DNA of 64,000 bases from Thauera linaloolentis 47Lol = DSM 12138 (GTDB lineage Bacteria > Pseudomonadota > Gammaproteobacteria > Burkholderiales > Rhodocyclaceae): positions 27,418 through 91,417 of the forward strand of contig NZ_AMXE01000007.1 of the NCBI RefSeq assembly GCF_000310205.1, given 5' to 3'. This document shows positions 36,300 to 44,402 of the stretch, piece by piece. Within the stretch, counting starts at the first letter, position 1. Every line of letters begins with the position of its first letter. The notes below the pieces were generated by a model. It made no database searches, was not told the DNA's origin, and worked only from the letters and a program-made list of their open reading frames with translations. The position numbers were made by a program, and so were the translations under genes.

Positions 36300-38698
36300 T
36301 GGCTGTCGCACATTCCCTTCCGGCCGAGGCCGTGATCGCGGACATCGCGGAATTCGATTCGCGTTCGGGCTCGCTGCCCGAGCGCCTGCTCTTCAACAAC
36401 CGCCTGGCCGTCGTCGCCGTCTGCCTGCTGGTGACCGTGGTGCTGGCCTGGCAGGCGTTCGGCCTGCGGCTCAACGCGGCGTTCGAGAAGATGATTCCGA
36501 CGGGCCATCCCTACATCGTCAACTTCCTGGAAAACCGCAGCCAGCTCGCCGGCATGGGCAACAGCCTGAGGATCGCGGTCGAGACCACCGGAGGCGACAT
36601 CTTCAGCGCGGCCTATCTCGACACGGTGCGCAAGCTCAACGACGAGCTGTTCCTGATGCCGGGGGTGGACCGCCCCTACATGAAGTCGCTGTGGGCGCCG
36701 GCGGTACGCTGGACGGGGGTCACGGAGGACGGCCTGGATGGCGGCCCGGTCATCCCGGACGACTACGACGGCTCGCCGGAAAGCCTGGAGCAGGTCCGCA
36801 TCAACGTCGAGCGCTCCGGCGAGATCGGCCAGCTCGTCGCCGCCAACTATCGTTCGAGCATCATTCTCGTGCCGCTGCAGGATGTCGTCGCCGACACCGG
36901 CGAGCGCATCGACTACCACGCGCTGTCACAGCGCATCGAGCAGTTGCGCGGCAAGTACGAGTCGGACACGGTGAAGATCCACGTCACCGGCTTCGCCAAG
37001 GTCGTCGGCGACCTGATCGACGGCCTGCGCCAGGTGATGCTGTTCTTCGCCGGGGCGATCGTCATCTGCACCGTCGTGCTCTACTGGTACACCCGCTGCC
37101 TGCGCAGCACGTTGCTGGTGGTGGCGTGTTCGGTGGTCGCGGTGGTGTGGCTGCTGGGCCTGCTGCCGACGCTGGGCTACGAGCTGGACCCCTATTCGGT
37201 GCTGGTGCCTTTCCTGGTGTTCGCCATCGGCATGAGCCACGGCGCGCAGAAGATGAACGGCATCATGCAGGACATCGGCCGCGGCACCCACCGCCTGGTG
37301 GCGGCGCGCTACACCTTCCGCCGCCTGTTCCTGGCCGGGCTCACCGCCTTGCTGGCCGACGCGGTGGGGTTCGCGGTGCTGATGGTGATCGACATCCAGG
37401 TCATCCAGGACCTGGCGGTCACCGCCAGCATCGGCGTCGCGGTGCTGATCTTCACCAACCTCGTGCTGCTGCCGATCCTGCTGTCCTACACCGGCGTCAG
37501 CCCGGTCGCCGCCCAGCGCAGCCTGGCGGCCGAACTGACGGAAGCCGGCGACGGCGGCCACGGCAAGCATCCGTTCTGGGCCTTCCTCGACCTGTTCACC
37601 CGGCGCAAGTGGGCCACCATCGCCGTGGCCTACGGCCTGGCGATGGGCGCGTTCGGCCTGGCGGTCAGCTTCCAGCTCAAGATCGGCGACACCGACCCCG
37701 GCGCCCCCGAACTGCGCCCGGAGTCGCGCTACAACCGCGACAACGCCTTCATGACCGCGAACTACGCTGCGAGCAGCGACGTATACATCGTCATGGTGAG
37801 GACCCCGCAGTACGCCTGCGGCCAGTACGGCACGCTGATGGCGGTCGATGCGCTGGAGCGCGAGCTGCAGCAGTTGCCCGGCGTGGAAGCCACCAGCTCG
37901 CTCGCCGGCCTGGCCAAGGTCGCCAACGCCGGCATGAACGAGGGCAGCCTGAAGTGGTTCGAGATTCCGCGTTCGCAGGACATGCTCAACGCCATCATCA
38001 CGCGCGCACCGCGCGAGATGTTCAACCAGAACTGCGACCTGCTGACGGTCTATGCCTACCTGAAGGACCACAAGGCCGACACCCTGGCCAGCGTGGTGGA
38101 CGTGGTCGAGGGCTTCGCCGCGCGCCACGGCACGGACGAGCTGCGCTTCCTGAACGCGGCCGGCAACGCGGGCATCGAGGCGGCGACCAACATCGTCGTG
38201 CGCAAAGCCAACGTGCAGATGCTGTTCCTGGTCTATGCGGCGGTGATCGTGCTGGCCTTCATCACCTTCCGCTCGTGGCGGGCCGTGGTGTGCGCGGTGG
38301 TGCCGCTGATGATCACCTCGGTGCTGTGCGAGGCGCTGATGGTGTGGCTCAACATAGGCGTCAAGGTGGCGACGCTGCCGGTGATCGCCCTCGGCGTCGG
38401 CATCGGCGTCGACTACGCGCTGTACGTGATGACGGTGACGCTGGCCAGGCTGAAGGAAGGCATGAGCCTGTCCGAGGCCTATTACCGCGCGCTGATCTTC
38501 ACCGGCAAGGTCGTCGTGCTGACCGGCATCACGCTCGGCCTCGCCGTGGCGACCTGGGCCTGGTCGCCGATCAAGTTCCAGGCCGACATGGGCATCCTGC
38601 TGGCCTTCATGTTCGTCTGGAACATGCTGGGGGCGCTGATCCTGCTGCCGGCGCTGGGGCACTTCCTGCTGCGGCCGAAGCAAGCGATCGCGGTCTGA
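36299..38698 (+). CDS. MMPL/RND-family transporter
   Basis: 799 aa. Two halves, each with one membrane helix, a large periplasmic loop and five more helices. The first helix is about residues 40-57. The RND-type segments are FLVFAIGMSHGAQKMNGIMQDI in half one and VIALGVGIGVDYALYVMTV in half two. This is the hydrophobe exporter-like family (RND superfamily 3). With DUF1302, DUF1329 and YCF48 partners it probably moves a hydrophobic molecule or lipid across the envelope; direction is unknown. Proton-relay residues could not be assigned with certainty. Confidence 0.85.
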   Translation: MAVAHSLPAEAVIADIAEFDSRSGSLPERLLFNNRLAVVAVCLLVTVVLAWQAFGLRLNAAFEKMIPTGHPYIVNFLENRSQLAGMGNSLRIAVETTGGDIFSAAYLDTVRKLNDELFLMPGVDRPYMKSLWAPAVRWTGVTEDGLDGGPVIPDDYDGSPESLEQVRINVERSGEIGQLVAANYRSSIILVPLQDVVADTGERIDYHALSQRIEQLRGKYESDTVKIHVTGFAKVVGDLIDGLRQVMLFFAGAIVICTVVLYWYTRCLRSTLLVVACSVVAVVWLLGLLPTLGYELDPYSVLVPFLVFAIGMSHGAQKMNGIMQDIGRGTHRLVAARYTFRRLFLAGLTALLADAVGFAVLMVIDIQVIQDLAVTASIGVAVLIFTNLVLLPILLSYTGVSPVAAQRSLAAELTEAGDGGHGKHPFWAFLDLFTRRKWATIAVAYGLAMGAFGLAVSFQLKIGDTDPGAPELRPESRYNRDNAFMTANYAASSDVYIVMVRTPQYACGQYGTLMAVDALERELQQLPGVEATSSLAGLAKVANAGMNEGSLKWFEIPRSQDMLNAIITRAPREMFNQNCDLLTVYAYLKDHKADTLASVVDVVEGFAARHGTDELRFLNAAGNAGIEAATNIVVRKANVQMLFLVYAAVIVLAFITFRSWRAVVCAVVPLMITSVLCEALMVWLNIGVKVATLPVIALGVGIGVDYALYVMTVTLARLKEGMSLSEAYYRALIFTGKVVVLTGITLGLAVATWAWSPIKFQADMGILLAFMFVWNMLGALILLPALGHFLLRPKQAIAV

Positions 38699-38715
38699 TC
38701 CGAAGGAGACGGGAC

Positions 38716-39750
38716 ATGTATCGACATCTGCTGGTGCCGCTCGACGGCTCCGAACTGGGCACGGGCCTCGTCACCCAGGCCGTCGCCTTCGCCGCGGCGC
38801 TGGGGGCGAAGATCACCTTCTTCACCATGCGCGAGGACTACGGCGCGAGCGGCGAGGGCGCGCTGGCGCGGACCTTGTCGCCGCAGGCCTTCGCCGAACT
38901 GGCCATGGGCGAGGCCAACGCGATCCTGGCCAAGGCCGTCGCCGCAGCCGGCGCCGCCGGGGTCGACTGCGACGGCGTGGCGCGCACCGGCGCGCGGCCC
39001 TACGAGCTGATCCTGGACGTGGCGGCCGAGCGCGGCTGCGACCTGATCTACATGGCCTCGCATGGCCGGCGCGGCGTGCGCGCGATGATCATCGGCTCGC
39101 AGACGCAGAAGGTGCTGGCTCATGCCACGCTGCCGGTGCTGGTGGCGACGGTCGAGGCCAACGTGCGCGGCACGCCGGCCGCGGCGGCGGTCGACATCAT
39201 CAAGGACGAGCACCGCGCCATCGCCGCGATCTGTGCCGGGCTGCGGGAACAGGCGGCGCGCCTGCGTGCCGGCGCCGAGACCGACCACGAGCTGACCGGA
39301 GCGCTGCTCCACTACCTGCGCGCCTTTCCCGAACGGCTGCACCACCCCAAGGAAGAACAGCACCTGTTCGCCAGGCTGGGGCAGCGCAGCACCGAGGCCG
39401 GGCCGCTGATCGCCGATCTCGAGCGCGAGCACGCGGAGGGCGGCCGTCGCCTGGCCGCGCTCGAACAGGCGGTGGCCCGCCTGCGCGAGGCTGGCGGCGA
39501 TGCCGAGGCGCGCACCCGCCTGGGCGACGACATCGACGATTTCGTCGCAGGGCAGTGGCGCCACCTGAACACCGAGGAAAAGCTGCTGCTGCCGCTCGCC
39601 GCCCGCCACCTGCGGGACGAGGACTGGGCCGAGATCGCCCGGGCCTTCCGCGAGAACGCCGAGCTCGGCAAGGCGGGCGCGCAGGACGAAGCCTTCCGGC
39701 GCCTGTTCTCGCGCCTGATGAACCTGCGCGCCGGACGTCCCGCGTATTGA
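38716..39750 (+). CDS. Universal stress protein fused to a hemerythrin-like domain
   Basis: 344 aa. Residues 1-155 form a UspA domain (YRHLLVPLDGSELG start; ATP-loop-like MASHGRRGVRAMIIGSQTQKVLAHATLPVLV). Residues about 160-330 form a hemerythrin HHE domain with IIKDEHRAI, ERLHHPKEEQHLF, LEREHAEGGRR and HLNTEEKLLLP, which supply the His/Glu ligands of a diiron site. Hemerythrin domains bind oxygen or nitric oxide. AAGGAGA precedes the ATG, 17 bp after the MMPL stop, so it is probably the last gene of the envelope operon. Role unknown; it could link stress signalling to oxygen or NO near the oxygen-requiring phenol hydroxylase. Confidence 0.82.
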   Translation: MYRHLLVPLDGSELGTGLVTQAVAFAAALGAKITFFTMREDYGASGEGALARTLSPQAFAELAMGEANAILAKAVAAAGAAGVDCDGVARTGARPYELILDVAAERGCDLIYMASHGRRGVRAMIIGSQTQKVLAHATLPVLVATVEANVRGTPAAAAVDIIKDEHRAIAAICAGLREQAARLRAGAETDHELTGALLHYLRAFPERLHHPKEEQHLFARLGQRSTEAGPLIADLEREHAEGGRRLAALEQAVARLREAGGDAEARTRLGDDIDDFVAGQWRHLNTEEKLLLPLAARHLRDEDWAEIARAFRENAELGKAGAQDEAFRRLFSRLMNLRAGRPAY

Positions 39751-39946
39751 CATCGGATAGGGCGGTGGGGAGGCGGGCCGATCCGGGCCGGCCCGCGCCT
39801 TGCCGGCCTCTACACATCGGTGCGCCAGTCGCGTAACGTGGCGCCTCGTGTGGCCGGCCGAGGCCACTTGGAACAGACCGGCCAGCGCCGCGCGCCCGCC
39901 ACGCGGGCGGCGAGGCGCGTCTCAGAGCCGGATGCGGAGCGAGGAC

Positions 39947-41629
39947 ATGGCAGAGCAACGACTCATCGAGCAGTTCAACCTGCGTTCGAGACTGCGGTTC
40001 AACATCGACCAGGGGCAGATCTGGCTCGACGAGAACCGGATGCTGCTCCTGCACGCGCGGGCGATGGGGGCGCTGCGCAAGGAGTTGTTCGATTCCCTCG
40101 GCACGCGGCGGGCGCAGGGCCTGCTGCTGCGCATGGGCTTCGTCTCCGGCCAGCAGGACGCCGACCTCGCCTCGACGCTGTACGGCAGCGGCGACAACTA
40201 CGACGTCTTCCGCATCGGCCCCGAGCTGCATGCCTTCGAGGGCCTGGTCAGGGCGACGATCACGCGGGCCGACATCGACTGGGAGGTGGGCAGCTTCTTC
40301 GGCGAAGTCGAATGGGACAATTCGTGGGAGGCGGAATCCCACCTGCAGCAGTTCGGCAGCGGGCACGAGGCCGCGTGCTGGACCCTGGTGGGCTACGCTT
40401 CCGGCTACGTCACGGGTTTCTTCAAGCGCCTGATCGTGTTCCGCGAGACGCATTGCCTGTGCAAGGGCGACGGCAAGTGCGTCATCGTCGGCAAGCCGGC
40501 CGAAGCCTGGGGCGACGATCCCTACCTGGCGCATTTCAAGCCCGAGAACCTCGACTGGAAACTGCAGGAGATGGAGGCTGAGCTGGTCGAGCTGCGCGGC
40601 CAGCTGCGGGAGCGCAAGGAACTCGGGCATCTGGTCGGCCGTTCGCCGGGCTTCCGTGCCGCCTTCGACTTGCTCAGCAAGGCGGCCAACAGCCCGATCA
40701 GCGTGCTGCTGCTGGGCGAGACGGGCGTCGGCAAGGAAGTCTTCGCGCGCTGGCTGCACGAGAACAGCGACCGCCGCGAACAGCCTTTCGTCGCGGTGAA
40801 CTGCGCCGCCATTCCGAACGACCTGATCGAGGCCGAGCTGTTCGGCGTCCAGAAAGGCGCATACACCGGCGCCCAGCAGTCCCGCGCGGGCCGCTTCGAG
40901 CGTGCCGACGGCGGCACCCTGTTCCTCGACGAACTGGGTGAGCTGTCGCTGGCCGCGCAGGTGAAGCTGCTGCGCGTCCTGCAGATGGGCGAGGTCGAAC
41001 GCCTGGGAGACGAGAAGACGCGCAAGGTCAATGTCCGCGTCGTCGCCGCCACCAACGTCAATCTCCAGCAGGCGATCGCGCAAGGGCGCTTCCGTTCCGA
41101 CCTGTACTACCGCCTCGCCACCTATCCGGTGACCATTCCGCCCCTGCGCGAGCGCAAGCCGGATATCCCGCTGCTGGTCGCGGCGATGCTCGACAAGTTC
41201 GCCCCGCAATACAACAAGACGCTCGAAGGCCTCACCGACCGCGCGATGCAGGCCTTGATGAGCTACCAATGGCCGGGGAACATCCGCGAGCTGGAAAACC
41301 TCGTCGAACGCGGCGTGCTGCTGGCGCCGGCTGGAGGACGGATCGAAGTGGACCATCTGTTCGCGGGCGGGGCGCCGGCCGTCGGCGCCGCTGCGGCGGT
41401 CGACCACGAAGGCGGCGTCTGCCGCGCGGTCGATGCCGCCCGCGACCGCCTGTGCGAAACGCTGCTGGACGAAGACGGCTTCGACCTCGATGCGCACGAG
41501 ACGCGGCTGCTGAACCTGGCCGTGCAGCGCTCGCAGGGCAATCTCACCCATGCCGCGCGCCTGCTGGGCATCACCCGGCGGCAGCTTGCCTACCGCTTGA
41601 AGCAGGCCGGGGAGGGCGGTGCGGACTGA
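39947..41629 (+). CDS. dmpR: DmpR/XylR-type sigma54-dependent activator of phenol degradation
   Basis: 560 aa. The N-terminal sensory part (about residues 10-185) has the XylR_N and V4R domains with the Cys set THCLCKGDGKC (about 169-178). A coiled linker follows (QEMEAELVELRGQLRE). The AAA+ domain has Walker A GETGVGKE (257-264), GAYTGA (304-309) for sigma54 contact and GGTLFLDELGE. A Fis-type helix-turn-helix ends the protein (NLTHAARLLGITRRQLAYRLKQ). Family members bind phenols directly and activate a -24/-12 promoter. Such a promoter lies at 43026, before dmpB-KLMNOP. The ATG at 39947 gives the usual start. Confidence 0.9.
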   Translation: MAEQRLIEQFNLRSRLRFNIDQGQIWLDENRMLLLHARAMGALRKELFDSLGTRRAQGLLLRMGFVSGQQDADLASTLYGSGDNYDVFRIGPELHAFEGLVRATITRADIDWEVGSFFGEVEWDNSWEAESHLQQFGSGHEAACWTLVGYASGYVTGFFKRLIVFRETHCLCKGDGKCVIVGKPAEAWGDDPYLAHFKPENLDWKLQEMEAELVELRGQLRERKELGHLVGRSPGFRAAFDLLSKAANSPISVLLLGETGVGKEVFARWLHENSDRREQPFVAVNCAAIPNDLIEAELFGVQKGAYTGAQQSRAGRFERADGGTLFLDELGELSLAAQVKLLRVLQMGEVERLGDEKTRKVNVRVVAATNVNLQQAIAQGRFRSDLYYRLATYPVTIPPLRERKPDIPLLVAAMLDKFAPQYNKTLEGLTDRAMQALMSYQWPGNIRELENLVERGVLLAPAGGRIEVDHLFAGGAPAVGAAAAVDHEGGVCRAVDAARDRLCETLLDEDGFDLDAHETRLLNLAVQRSQGNLTHAARLLGITRRQLAYRLKQAGEGGAD

Positions 41630-41662
41630 AGCTGGCCGGCCCTGTCGTCGAGTCGGGTGTCG

Positions 41663-42802
41663 TCAGGCGGATTGCAGGGCGGCGCTGACCAGGGCGAGCA
41701 ATTCGCCGGGGCCGACCGCTTCGCCGAAGGCCCCCGCGTGCAGCAGCATCTCGCGCCGCGCTGCACGTCGCGTGTCGTTGAACTCGCCGTGGTAGAAGAT
41801 CACCGGCGGCCGGCGCGGACGCAAGGCCAGCGCCCGCAGTAGCTTCAATCCCGCGCTTGGCATGCCGTCCAGAGCTTCCGGGCGGCTCCAGTCCGACAGC
41901 ACCAGGTCGAAGCCTTCCTGGTCGTCATCCAGGCGTGCGAGCGCCTCCTCGGTACTGCGCGCGGCGACGACTTCGATCTGCAGTTTCGCCAGTGCGGCGA
42001 TTTCGTGGCGGTTGCGTTCGGGCTTGTCGTCCACCCACAGCACCCGCTTCTGTTCGGGCATGTCGATCAGCGCCAGGGCTGCATCCTCGGCTTCGGCACT
42101 GTCGACAGCGCCCATGCCGCGCATGCGTGCCGCCACCGACAGCTCGTTGGCGAAGCCGCCGATCATGCGCCGGACGAGGGCGTCGGTGTGCGCTTCGAGC
42201 CTGGTGTCTGCCAGCTTGCGGACGGGCTCGAATGGCTCGATGCCCGGTTCGGCGGCGAACTCGATGGACTGGTCGGGTGCCGTGGCTGTTGCCGTGTCGC
42301 CCGGACCTTGCACCGGCGGCGCGGCAGGTGGCGGAGGCGGTGCGCTGGCCGCGCGCTGCCTGATGGATTCCACCGTGCGCCTGATGCCTTTGGCGACGTC
42401 GGTCCAGGCCTCGTCGCGGTTGGGCCAGGACGTGACCGGGCGCAGGTCGGTGGGCAGGCCCTGCAGATGGACAAAGGGCGCGTCTTCGATATCCACTGCG
42501 CGCAGCAATACCGGCACCACGCTGGCGTCACCGCGTTCGGCGCGCGCCATCGCGGTGGCAAGTTCCTTGCCCCAGATGTAATCGGAGTTCAGGAAGTCCA
42601 TGCTCACCAGCAGCAGGATCAGGTCCGCGGCGGCAAGCCGGTCGTCGAGCGCCTGGTCCCACTGCTGTCCCGGGACGATGCTACGGTCATGCCATGGACG
42701 GATGACCCCCTTGCGCCGAAGCAATGCCAGGTGGCCGTCCAGTTCGTCTCGCAACTTCTCGTCCTCGTGCGCGTAGCTGTAGAACAGATCCACCGGTTCC
42801 AT
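41663..42802 (-). CDS. TIR domain-response regulator receiver fusion protein
   Basis: 379 aa. Residues 1-125 form a TIR domain of the bacterial TIR_2 kind (VDLFYSYAHEDEKLRDEL start, HDRSIVPGQQWDQALDDRLAAADLILLLVSMDFLNSDY), with E80 in YIWGKELATAM as the likely NADase glutamate. A proline-rich linker lies at about 154-163. Residues 252-375 are a receiver domain: acidic pair in VLWVDDKPERN (D257, D258), phospho-acceptor D303 in FDLVLSDWSRPE, and PPVIFYHGEF. No DNA-binding or kinase domain is present. It converges on the sigma54 activator gene and shares the upstream region with the dmpB operon, but no functional link is evident. A signalling or defence effector controlled by phosphorylation is possible. 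Confidence 0.82.
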   Translation of the reverse strand: MEPVDLFYSYAHEDEKLRDELDGHLALLRRKGVIRPWHDRSIVPGQQWDQALDDRLAAADLILLLVSMDFLNSDYIWGKELATAMARAERGDASVVPVLLRAVDIEDAPFVHLQGLPTDLRPVTSWPNRDEAWTDVAKGIRRTVESIRQRAASAPPPPPAAPPVQGPGDTATATAPDQSIEFAAEPGIEPFEPVRKLADTRLEAHTDALVRRMIGGFANELSVAARMRGMGAVDSAEAEDAALALIDMPEQKRVLWVDDKPERNRHEIAALAKLQIEVVAARSTEEALARLDDDQEGFDLVLSDWSRPEALDGMPSAGLKLLRALALRPRRPPVIFYHGEFNDTRRAARREMLLHAGAFGEAVGPGELLALVSAALQSA

Positions 42803-42906
42803 GGCAGTGCTCCCTCGATTCGCGGCCTGGTTTTCAGCTTAGATCAGATTCGTCCCGCTGCGAGCGCGGCTGCGGAATGCCGCCGTGGCCCGAGCGCATT
42901 GCTGCG

Positions 42907-42942
42907 CCGCACCGTGACGTTTTCGTCAGGCTGGCGGTGCGG
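42907..42942. promoter_or_regulatory. Nested inverted repeat, possible activator-binding site for the sigma54 promoter
   Basis: CCGCACCG (42907-42914) pairs with CGGTGCGG (42935-42942), and inside it TGACG-TTTT-CGTCA (42915-42928) is a second perfect inverted repeat. It is about 85-120 bases upstream of the -24/-12 promoter, where DmpR/XylR-type enhancer sites usually lie. It is not followed by a T-tract. The sequence does not closely resemble the published TTGATCAA-type DmpR sites, so the assignment is tentative. Confidence 0.4.
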
Positions 42943-43025
42943 GCGGACCAAAGCGTCACGCCATGCGCCGGGAGTGTTCCGCTGTTTTTTTGAGAATATC
43001 AATGAATACATGAGCTTGAGGATCA

Positions 43026-43042
43026 TGGCACGGTCTCTGCAT
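43026..43042 (+). promoter_or_regulatory. Sigma54 (-24/-12) promoter of dmpB-KLMNOP
   Basis: TGGCACGGTCTCTGCAT has GG (43027-43028) and GC (43039-43040) separated by exactly ten bases and a good match to TGGCAC-N5-TTGCA. Transcription would start near 43052, giving an 84-nt leader to dmpB. The rest of the 42803-43135 gap is otherwise free of genes. Confidence 0.8.
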
Positions 43043-43135
43043 AAAGAATGGTGAATGTTTGATAAATGGGCTTGATGGCTGACGGATCGCTCAGATGCCT
43101 TGCCCGCACTCACCGTTGAACAAGGAGACAAGAAG

Positions 43136-44071
43136 ATGGCCATGACAGGAGTCCTGCGACCGGGGCACGTGCAGCTCAGGGTGATGAATCTCGACGATGC
43201 CGTTCGCCATTACCGCGACATCATGGGATTGACCGAAACCGGGCGCGATGCCGAGGGGCGGGTCTATCTCAAGTGCCGCGACGAGATCGACCACCACAGC
43301 GTGGTGCTGCGCGAAGCCGACTGCGCGGGGCTGGATTTCATCGGCTTCAAGGTGCTCGACGAGGCCACGCTGGATCGGCTCGAAGCGGACCTGCGCGCCC
43401 ATGGCCTGGAAACCACGCGCCTGCCCGCCGGCGAACTGCTGGAAACCGGCGAAAGAGTGCGCTTCCAGGTGCCGTCCGGCCACTGGTTCGAGCTGTACGC
43501 GAAGAAAACCGCCGTCGGCAACGGCTGCGGACTCGTCGACCCGACGCCCTGGGCGCCCGAGAACAAGCGCGGCATGGCGCCGCTGCGTCTCGACCATGCC
43601 TTGCTGTACGGGCCGAACATCGGTGCGGTGCAGAAGCTCTTCACCGAGGTGCTGGGTTTCACGCTGGTCGAGCGGGTGCTCAACCCCGAAGGCAGCGCCA
43701 ACCTGATCATCTTCCTCAACTGCTCGATCAAGTCGCACGACATCGCCTTCGCCGAGTACCCCGAGCCGGGCAAGCTGCACCACTGCTCCTTCCTGATGGA
43801 AAGCTGGGAAGACGTGCTGCGCGCCGGCGACATCATGTCCATGAACAAGGTGCCGGTGGACATCGGGCCGACCCGGCACGGCGTCACCCGCGGCCGCACC
43901 ATCTATGCCTGGGACCCCTCCGGCAACCGTTTCGAGACCTTCAAGGAAGACCGCCAGCCCTATCCCGACCACGCGCCGCTGACCTGGACCTTCGAGGCGC
44001 TGGGCGCGGGCGGCGGGCTGGACTACGTCCAGCGCAAGCTGCACGAAACCTTCCTCACCGTCGTGACCTGA
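43136..44071 (+). CDS. dmpB: Catechol 2,3-dioxygenase
   Basis: 311 aa. Extradiol ring cleavage of catechol to 2-hydroxymuconic semialdehyde. Two vicinal-oxygen-chelate modules start with GHVQLRVMNLDDAV and LRLDHALLYGPN. Iron ligands are H154 (RLDHALL), the His in KLHHCSFLM (about 215) and E267 (NRFETF); active-site H248 and Y257 are also present. AAGGAGA precedes the ATG at 43136. Its place as first gene, before the hydroxylase genes, differs from the classical dmpKLMNOPQB order, where it comes last. Confidence 0.95.
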   Translation: MAMTGVLRPGHVQLRVMNLDDAVRHYRDIMGLTETGRDAEGRVYLKCRDEIDHHSVVLREADCAGLDFIGFKVLDEATLDRLEADLRAHGLETTRLPAGELLETGERVRFQVPSGHWFELYAKKTAVGNGCGLVDPTPWAPENKRGMAPLRLDHALLYGPNIGAVQKLFTEVLGFTLVERVLNPEGSANLIIFLNCSIKSHDIAFAEYPEPGKLHHCSFLMESWEDVLRAGDIMSMNKVPVDIGPTRHGVTRGRTIYAWDPSGNRFETFKEDRQPYPDHAPLTWTFEALGAGGGLDYVQRKLHETFLTVVT

Positions 44072-44081
44072 GGTGGCCGCC

Positions 44082-44360
44082 ATGGCAGCGACAGAGAACG
44101 GCGCGGCGCCGGCCTTCGACACCGCCCGGCGCTTCGTGCGCGTCACCGGCGAACGGCCGAACGGCTTCGTCGAATTCGACTTCGCCATCGGCGAGCCCGA
44201 ACTCTTCGTCGAGCTGATCCTGGGCCGCGAGGCCTTCGGCGAGTTCTGCGCCGCCAACGCGGTGGAATTCCTGCCGCCACCGGACGGCGACGTGGGTGGC
44301 AAGACGCCCGACGACTTCGACTGGCGGCTTGCCGACGCCACCCACACCCGATTCCGATGA
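44082..44360 (+). CDS. dmpK: Phenol hydroxylase assembly protein
   Basis: 92 aa. Matches DmpK/PhhK: FVRVTGERPNGFVEFDFAIGEPELFVELILG, with C-terminal DFDWRLADAT. DmpK is not part of the catalytic complex but helps load iron into the oxygenase. GAGGTGG is just upstream of the ATG; a GTG nine bases earlier is in frame. Ten bases after dmpB. Confidence 0.92.
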   Translation: MAATENGAAPAFDTARRFVRVTGERPNGFVEFDFAIGEPELFVELILGREAFGEFCAANAVEFLPPPDGDVGGKTPDDFDWRLADATHTRFR

Positions 44361-44402
44361 ACAGCATGCGCCGCCGCTCCGGGGCGGCGCAGGAGGGAAA
44401 AC

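Noticed and set aside
36280..38715. A plus-strand frame continuous with the UspA-hemerythrin gene through the MMPL gene
   Set aside because: It is an out-of-frame reading of the MMPL transporter. The real start with AAGGAGA is at 38716.
42907..42942. Nested inverted repeat read as a transcription terminator
   Set aside because: No T-tract follows on either strand and no gene ends there; a regulatory site is more likely.
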